Source: an uncultured Porphyromonadaceae bacterium
GTDB taxonomy: Bacteria; Bacteroidota; Bacteroidia; Bacteroidales; Muribaculaceae
Assembly (NCBI GenBank): GCA_905212215.1
Contig: CAJMDR010000067.1
Span: 1-8,495, forward strand
Length of the DNA: 8,495 bases
Reading direction: 5' to 3'
Made by a program: the position numbers and the translations under genes. Under the pieces are notes generated by a model that saw only the letters and a program-made list of their open reading frames with translations, ran no database searches and was not told the origin of the DNA. Shown piece by piece: positions 5,568-8,495 of this stretch; position 1 is the first letter of the stretch, and every line of letters starts with the position of its first letter.

Positions 5568-5605
5568 ATAGGCCTGACAAGTCTTCATAGGCCTGACAAG
5601 TCTTC
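5568..5605. repeat. 19-bp tandem duplication across the thioredoxin-like gene stop
   Basis: ATAGGCCTGACAAGTCTTC is present at 5568-5586 and again at 5587-5605, identical and adjacent. The inner copy encodes the last residues (EDLSGL) of the thioredoxin-like protein; the other lies just past its stop. Removing either copy still gives EDLSGL followed by a stop (TAG instead of TGA), so the duplication is neutral for the protein and looks recent. Confidence 0.85.
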
Positions 5606-6127
5606 GAAAAGTTGCTGTGCGGTCGGTCTCCCTGTGTCGCCGTACTGCTTCCTTATCATCAGATCGCGGCTGACAATGTAGATGCGCGGTATTCCCTGCT
5701 CGGCGAACAAAGAATATATCTTCCTGTCGGGCTGCGGGGAATATGGCAGAGTGAAGTCTTGCAACTTCCAGTACGCCGCTATGTCCGGGTCAGTCTGCGC
5801 TCTGGCAATACAGATGAACAAAGGCGTCGTACCATTCTCCATGTGCTGCCCTGCCTCGCCATACATCATTCTGTAAGCCTGATTCACCTCGGGGAGTTCC
5901 ATGCGGCAGTCGGCGCATCCAGTCGAAAAAAAGAGGATGAGTCCTCCACGACCTCTCAACGTCTCATTGTCGGCCACTGTGCCGTCGTTGAGAGTGACGC
6001 TGAAATCGGGTACCTGCTGGCCGTCGCGCACTATGGAACCTCTGTCGGGCTCGTTAATGCAACCTGGAGCAAGCCATAATATCAGCAGGAGCGCAGTTAT
6101 GGGTATGAGTTTTAAAATTCGAGTCAT
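5585..6127 (-). CDS. Thioredoxin-like (TlpA/AhpC-type) putative lipoprotein
   Basis: This 180-residue protein begins with a basic, hydrophobic leader (MTRILKLIPITALLLILWLA) ending in PGC at 21-23. That is a plausible but weak lipobox: Ala instead of Leu at -3. If cleaved, Cys23 would be lipidated and the protein would face the periplasm. The redoxin fold follows: DFSVTLNDGT (41-50), LILFFSTGCADC with the CxxC pair Cys71/Cys74, and a cis-proline at IPRIYIV (Pro147). TlpA-like proteins reduce or exchange disulfides in exported proteins. The unusual CADC centre leaves the redox direction open. Its ATG overlaps the stop of the upstream gene as ATGA (6124-6127), so the two are translationally coupled. 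A 19-bp duplication lies at its 3' end. Confidence 0.88.
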   Translation of the reverse strand: MTRILKLIPITALLLILWLAPGCINEPDRGSIVRDGQQVPDFSVTLNDGTVADNETLRGRGGLILFFSTGCADCRMELPEVNQAYRMMYGEAGQHMENGTTPLFICIARAQTDPDIAAYWKLQDFTLPYSPQPDRKIYSLFAEQGIPRIYIVSRDLMIRKQYGDTGRPTAQQLFEDLSGL

Positions 6128-6948
6128 ATAATAGGATTATATCCATCTTTCACCACGGCAGAGATGAGGTCGGTGAGAGTCAGCTCCGGAGTTGCGGGAA
6201 GAGAATTGTCTGCCAACAAATCCGAGGACAGTTCTGGCACTTCACGCATAATGACATCGCAGATCTCGTTGAACAGATGCTTATGGCTCACTCCAGTATG
6301 CATCTGCTCGTTGTAGTGGTTTAAGAAGCTGCCACCCAACTCAGGCACCTGGCTGGTGAGTGTGTCGCCGTACATCATCTCCATTGCTTTTATGGCCTTT
6401 TCTCTGTCTACCCCGCTCACTACTGCCATTTTATATATTGAACGCATGGAGGCAAAGAGGCTGTGATACGTGCCTAAAATCACAGTATTGTTGTTTTCAG
6501 CGCCAGGTTTGCGTTTCATGCTGCCTGCCACCAAGTCGAGGGCGTCAAGACGCGACGACACTTCGGTATGCGGCGTGAAACGCAAGGTCTTGGACTGAGT
6601 GGAGATATATGAGTCCAGGTCAGGAAACGGTATCTCGTCAAGGATCTCAAATTCTTTGTAAGGACCGCAGGTAACGCGGCAGAGCAGAAGCTGCTCCTCG
6701 TTACGCACCACGAAAGCCCAGATGTCGCCCTTGTCGAAAGTGCACCGCAACAGTTTCGAGCGGAATTTAAAAGTGTGCGGTTCCGGACGTAGCGTCTTGC
6801 CCACAATTACGGCGCCATGGTCTATGATGAGCGGAAACAAATCGTCGCACATATTGCCGTTTCTTGCTGGAGAAGCGTTGCTGCACGACGCTTTCGCCAT
6901 GGAATGCCCGCGGCTTTGTGATATTGTGTTATTGTCGAAGAAGTTCAT
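6124..6948 (-). CDS. Hypothetical protein, first gene of the thioredoxin-like operon
   Basis: This 274-residue protein is not one I recognise. It has no signal peptide, membrane segment or repeat, so it is probably cytoplasmic. The N-terminal 30 residues are polar and low in hydrophobics; from LFPLIIDHGAVIVGKTLRPE (37-56) the sequence looks like a folded mixed alpha/beta domain. It includes RCTFDKGDIWAFVVRNEEQL, and the second half (about 150-274) is mainly helical. ATG 6948 lacks a clear ribosome site, and ATGs at 6900 (MAKASCSN) and 6852 (MCDDLFPL) are credible alternatives. Its stop overlaps the start of the thioredoxin-like gene as ATGA, so the pair should be made together. No promoter with good consensus was found upstream. 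No function is proposed. Confidence 0.8.
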   Translation of the reverse strand: MNFFDNNTISQSRGHSMAKASCSNASPARNGNMCDDLFPLIIDHGAVIVGKTLRPEPHTFKFRSKLLRCTFDKGDIWAFVVRNEEQLLLCRVTCGPYKEFEILDEIPFPDLDSYISTQSKTLRFTPHTEVSSRLDALDLVAGSMKRKPGAENNNTVILGTYHSLFASMRSIYKMAVVSGVDREKAIKAMEMMYGDTLTSQVPELGGSFLNHYNEQMHTGVSHKHLFNEICDVIMREVPELSSDLLADNSLPATPELTLTDLISAVVKDGYNPII

Positions 6949-7007
6949 GGAATCGGGAAGTTAGCGTAAAAATTTCAACAGTCTTGATACAGAGACGGAA
7001 CCAAAAA

Positions 7008-7072
7008 CCTTGGGCGCCGATGTGCGACAAAAGAGCCGCGAACGCAATAGTGCACGGTGAATCGGCGCAAGG
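7008..7072 (-). other. Imperfect stem-loop in the leader of the hypothetical gene
   Basis: CCTTG (7008-7012) pairs with CAAGG (7068-7072), then after a GG bulge CGCCGAT (7015-7021) pairs with ATCGGCG (7061-7067). Further in, GTGC (7022-7025) can pair with GCAC (7052-7055) across an uneven internal loop. It ends 60 bp upstream of ATG 6948. It could be a structured 5' leader, but its sequence matches no riboswitch I know. Confidence 0.35.
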
Positions 7073-7160
7073 TATTCTTACCAGAGCCTGAGACTTCGGG
7101 ACATGATGGGTGTTTAGTGCATTTGATTCTAATCATCTCACAAGTTGAGGCAGCGGAAGG

Positions 7161-7227
7161 AAAAACTACCCCATACTTTTAAACGACCCTTAACATTTTT
7201 TATTGCCTTACCCTGCAAAAACTACCC
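7161..7227. repeat. Direct repeat AAAAACTACCC, two copies 56 bp apart
   Basis: AAAAACTACCC occurs at 7161-7171 and 7217-7227, with a related AAACGACCC at 7181-7189 between them. Spaced direct repeats upstream of a gene may bind a regulator or recombinase, but nothing else in the window supports a specific role. Confidence 0.4.
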
Positions 7228-7317
7228 TTGACGTTCCGGCAACGGAGAAATACTCGTGAAATTACTTGAAGTCATGAACGAAAGAAGTTGTCTTTAACGG
7301 CTTGTCGGAAAGAGAAG

Positions 7318-7351
7318 AGGAGGCCGGCCCCATCATCAGGGTCAGCCTCCT
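7318..7351 (-). terminator. Terminator of the GLUG-repeat protein gene
   Basis: AGGAGGC (7318-7324) pairs with GCCTCCT (7345-7351), with an inner CCC/GGG helix extending the stem. On the minus strand it is followed by a pyrimidine-rich TCTTCTCTTTCC. It lies about 45 bp past the stop of the GLUG-protein gene, as expected for an intrinsic terminator, although the T tract is interrupted by C. Confidence 0.65.
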
Positions 7352-7396
7352 TGTTGGTATGGTTATGATGATATGGTCGCAAAAAATGGCAGCTTA

Positions 7397-8278
7397 TCAG
7401 CGTACCACTTTTTTGGTTCGTATCTGTCGGCCTGTGGAGGTTGTGCTCACCTCTATCACTACCGTTCCGCGCTGAGGCATGGAAACGGCACTGCCGTCGG
7501 GCAGATAGTAGCGTGTGCTTACTATCTCTTCGGCGTCGTCCACGCCCTGCACTCCTGTAGTTGAGCTGAACTCGTAAGAGCGGCTGAAGCCGTTGCAGGT
7601 AACGGTGAGAGTGCCTGTTCCTACTCCTGAGGGACGTACCTTGCCGCCGTCAACACGGAGATTGCCTACGGTGCTCCAGGTAATGCCGTCTATCTGCGAA
7701 ACGGGGAAGGAATGTGAGATATGGCTGAAGCTGTCGCCGTCGGCCAGAAGGAAGTAAGCCGCGAATACCTTGGCAGCCGAAACGGTGTCGAGAGTGGAGA
7801 GCAGGGGGAAGGTGTAGGCGTTCTTCACGAATGAGTTGCCGAGGTTGGCGTTGAACATATCGGCTGCGGAAACTCCCTTGATGTCGGTGTAGCCTGCATC
7901 AACGGTAAAGGGAGGCTCGTTGTTCAGGAAATAGCAGTTGGTAACGGTGATGTCATCGGCCTTGGTGGAGACGATATGTCCCACTGCGTTCTCCATGTAG
8001 CTTTCGCGGGTGCATTTCACAGCGCCGGTATTGTAGCAGTTCGCAACCGTTACGCCTGTGCTGTTGCCGCAGATACCGCCTGCATAGCGCGGACCGGTGA
8101 TGTCGCCGCTGTTGTAGCAATTGCTTACGGTGTTGCTGCCGCCGGTGAAGTTGGCGATGCCTGCCGGGCCTCCCATGGTGTTGGAGGTGGTTATGTTGCC
8201 GGTATTGAAGCAGCGGTTGATTACTACTCCGGTAGTGGTCACATAGCCTGCTATGCCTGCGTTGTAGCCGTTGCCGGA
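7397..8278 (-). CDS. GLUG-repeat surface protein, C-terminal part (5' truncated at a junction)
   Basis: The frame is open from the stop at 7397 up to about 8278, giving 294 residues with no true start; the GTG at 8242 is internal. Residues near the upstream end form GLUG-like repeats with the recurring pattern N(C/R)C(Y/F)N(T/S)G plus [51 protein letters not shown], and a last [10 protein letters not shown]. Such repeats form beta-solenoids in exported adhesin-like proteins. After a linker comes a [20 protein letters not shown] region, and the last ~50 residues ([20 protein letters not shown]...KKVVR) resemble a Bacteroidota T9SS type A sorting domain. It is therefore probably secreted or anchored at the cell surface. 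The N-terminal signal and further repeats are missing because the sequence changes to LarB at 8261-8278. Confidence 0.8.
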   Translation of the reverse strand, partial: SGNGYNAGIAGYVTTTGVVINRCFNTGNITTSNTMGGPAGIANFTGGSNTVSNCYNSGDITGPRYAGGICGNSTGVTVANCYNTGAVKCTRESYMENAVGHIVSTKADDITVTNCYFLNNEPPFTVDAGYTDIKGVSAADMFNANLGNSFVKNAYTFPLLSTLDTVSAAKVFAAYFLLADGDSFSHISHSFPVSQIDGITWSTVGNLRVDGGKVRPSGVGTGTLTVTCNGFSRSYEFSSTTGVQGVDDAEEIVSTRYYLPDGSAVSMPQRGTVVIEVSTTSTGRQIRTKKVVR

Positions 8279-8495
8279 ATGGAGGGGGCGCTTGCAAGTG
8301 TACTTGGCGGTCTTGTGGATAAACCGGTTATTGCAGTGCCGACATCGGTTGGGTATGGAGCGAGCATGAATGGACTGTCTGCACTTCTTACTATGATCAA
8401 TTCCTGTGCAAATGGAATTGCAGTGGTAAATATTGATAATGGATATGGAGCAGGATACATTGCAACGCAGATCAACCGGCTGGCAGAGAGGGACT
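8261..8495 (+). CDS. larB: LarB (nickel-pincer cofactor synthesis), C-terminal fragment, partial
   Basis: The plus frame from 8261 reads [20 protein letters not shown], then [20 protein letters not shown], and on to [20 protein letters not shown] before leaving the window. This matches the PurE-like C-terminal domain of LarB from memory ([30 protein letters not shown]). LarB carboxylates and hydrolyses nicotinic acid adenine dinucleotide, the first step of the nickel-pincer nucleotide cofactor used by lactate racemase. Only about 78 residues are present, without the N-terminal half. To the left the frame becomes unrelated (IACYAC), inside the GLUG gene on the other strand. Codons such as GGA, GCA and AAT suggest a more AT-rich source than the GLUG gene. 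It is either a chimeric assembly end or a recombined remnant. Confidence 0.82.

Larger units (their letters stand above)
6949..7396. other. Intergenic region without a supported gene
   Basis: This 448-bp stretch separates two minus-strand genes. I see no convincing ORF on either strand. It holds the terminator of the GLUG-protein gene (7318-7351), a pair of AAAAACTACCC repeats (7161-7171 and 7217-7227), and an imperfect long hairpin (7008-7072) in what should be the leader of the hypothetical gene. A minus-strand promoter for that gene is expected here, but no element matches the TTTG/TAnnTTTG pattern well. Confidence 0.6.

Noticed and set aside
7161..7227. Possible CRISPR-like spaced repeats
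   Set aside because: Only two 11-bp copies exist, with no regular spacer series and no cas genes in the window.
7953..8297. 114-residue minus-strand frame rich in R, Q and H
   Set aside because: It is the out-of-frame reading of the GLUG repeats; the biased composition comes from the repeated codons.
8251..8475. 74-residue minus-strand frame near the window end
   Set aside because: It is antisense to the LarB fragment, whose motifs are clear on the plus strand.

Overview
This window looks like accessory DNA from a member of the Bacteroidota, most likely a gut Bacteroidales. The evidence is two promoters of the Bacteroides sigma-ABfr type (TTTG or CTTG, 20 bp, TAnnTTTG), weak or absent Shine-Dalgarno sequences, a RhuM/Fic pair of the kind common in Bacteroidales islands, and a surface protein with GLUG-like repeats that ends in a domain resembling a type IX secretion (T9SS) sorting domain. 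The genus cannot be told from the window.

Region by region. (1) 1-1975, plus strand: the tail of a truncated BRO-N-like ORF, then a RhuM-family gene, then a class III Fic AMPylase carrying an N-terminal BRO-N-like domain. The truncated tail and the N-terminus of the Fic protein are duplicates of each other and flank RhuM. (2) 2037-2261: an 11-bp tandem repeat, the terminator, gene and promoter of tRNA-Leu(CAG) on the minus strand. (3) 2321-4162: a complete IS66-family insertion sequence with perfect 22-bp terminal inverted repeats. Its N-terminal coding frame is offset by one base at an A6 run, and no flanking target duplication is visible. (4) 4163-4414: three strong hairpins, two of them plus-strand terminators. 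(5) 4415-6948, minus strand: a gene of unknown function overlaps a thioredoxin-like putative lipoprotein by ATGA, followed by a Na+/Ca2+ exchanger-family antiporter broken by a single-base deletion. (6) 6949-7396: intergenic, with hairpins and short direct repeats. (7) 7397-8278, minus strand: the C-terminal part of a GLUG-repeat surface protein, which runs directly into (8) 8261-8495, plus strand: the C-terminal part of LarB, a nickel-pincer cofactor enzyme. The last two meet tail-in-gene with no intergenic DNA, which suggests a chimeric assembly or a non-homologous recombination joint.

Working interpretation: positions 1-2060 are the end of a mobile or defence-type island lying against the 3' side of tRNA-Leu. 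The RhuM-Fic pair is the most biologically interesting cargo: a DNA-binding/regulatory protein beside an auto-inhibited AMPylase that has its own phage-antirepressor-like DNA-binding domain. An IS66 copy landed on the other side of the tRNA. The exchanger gene is decaying, or carries a sequence error, and it has an unusual Asp/Asn pattern at the predicted ion-binding positions. The right edge of the window should not be trusted as contiguous genome until reads spanning about 8261-8278 are checked.
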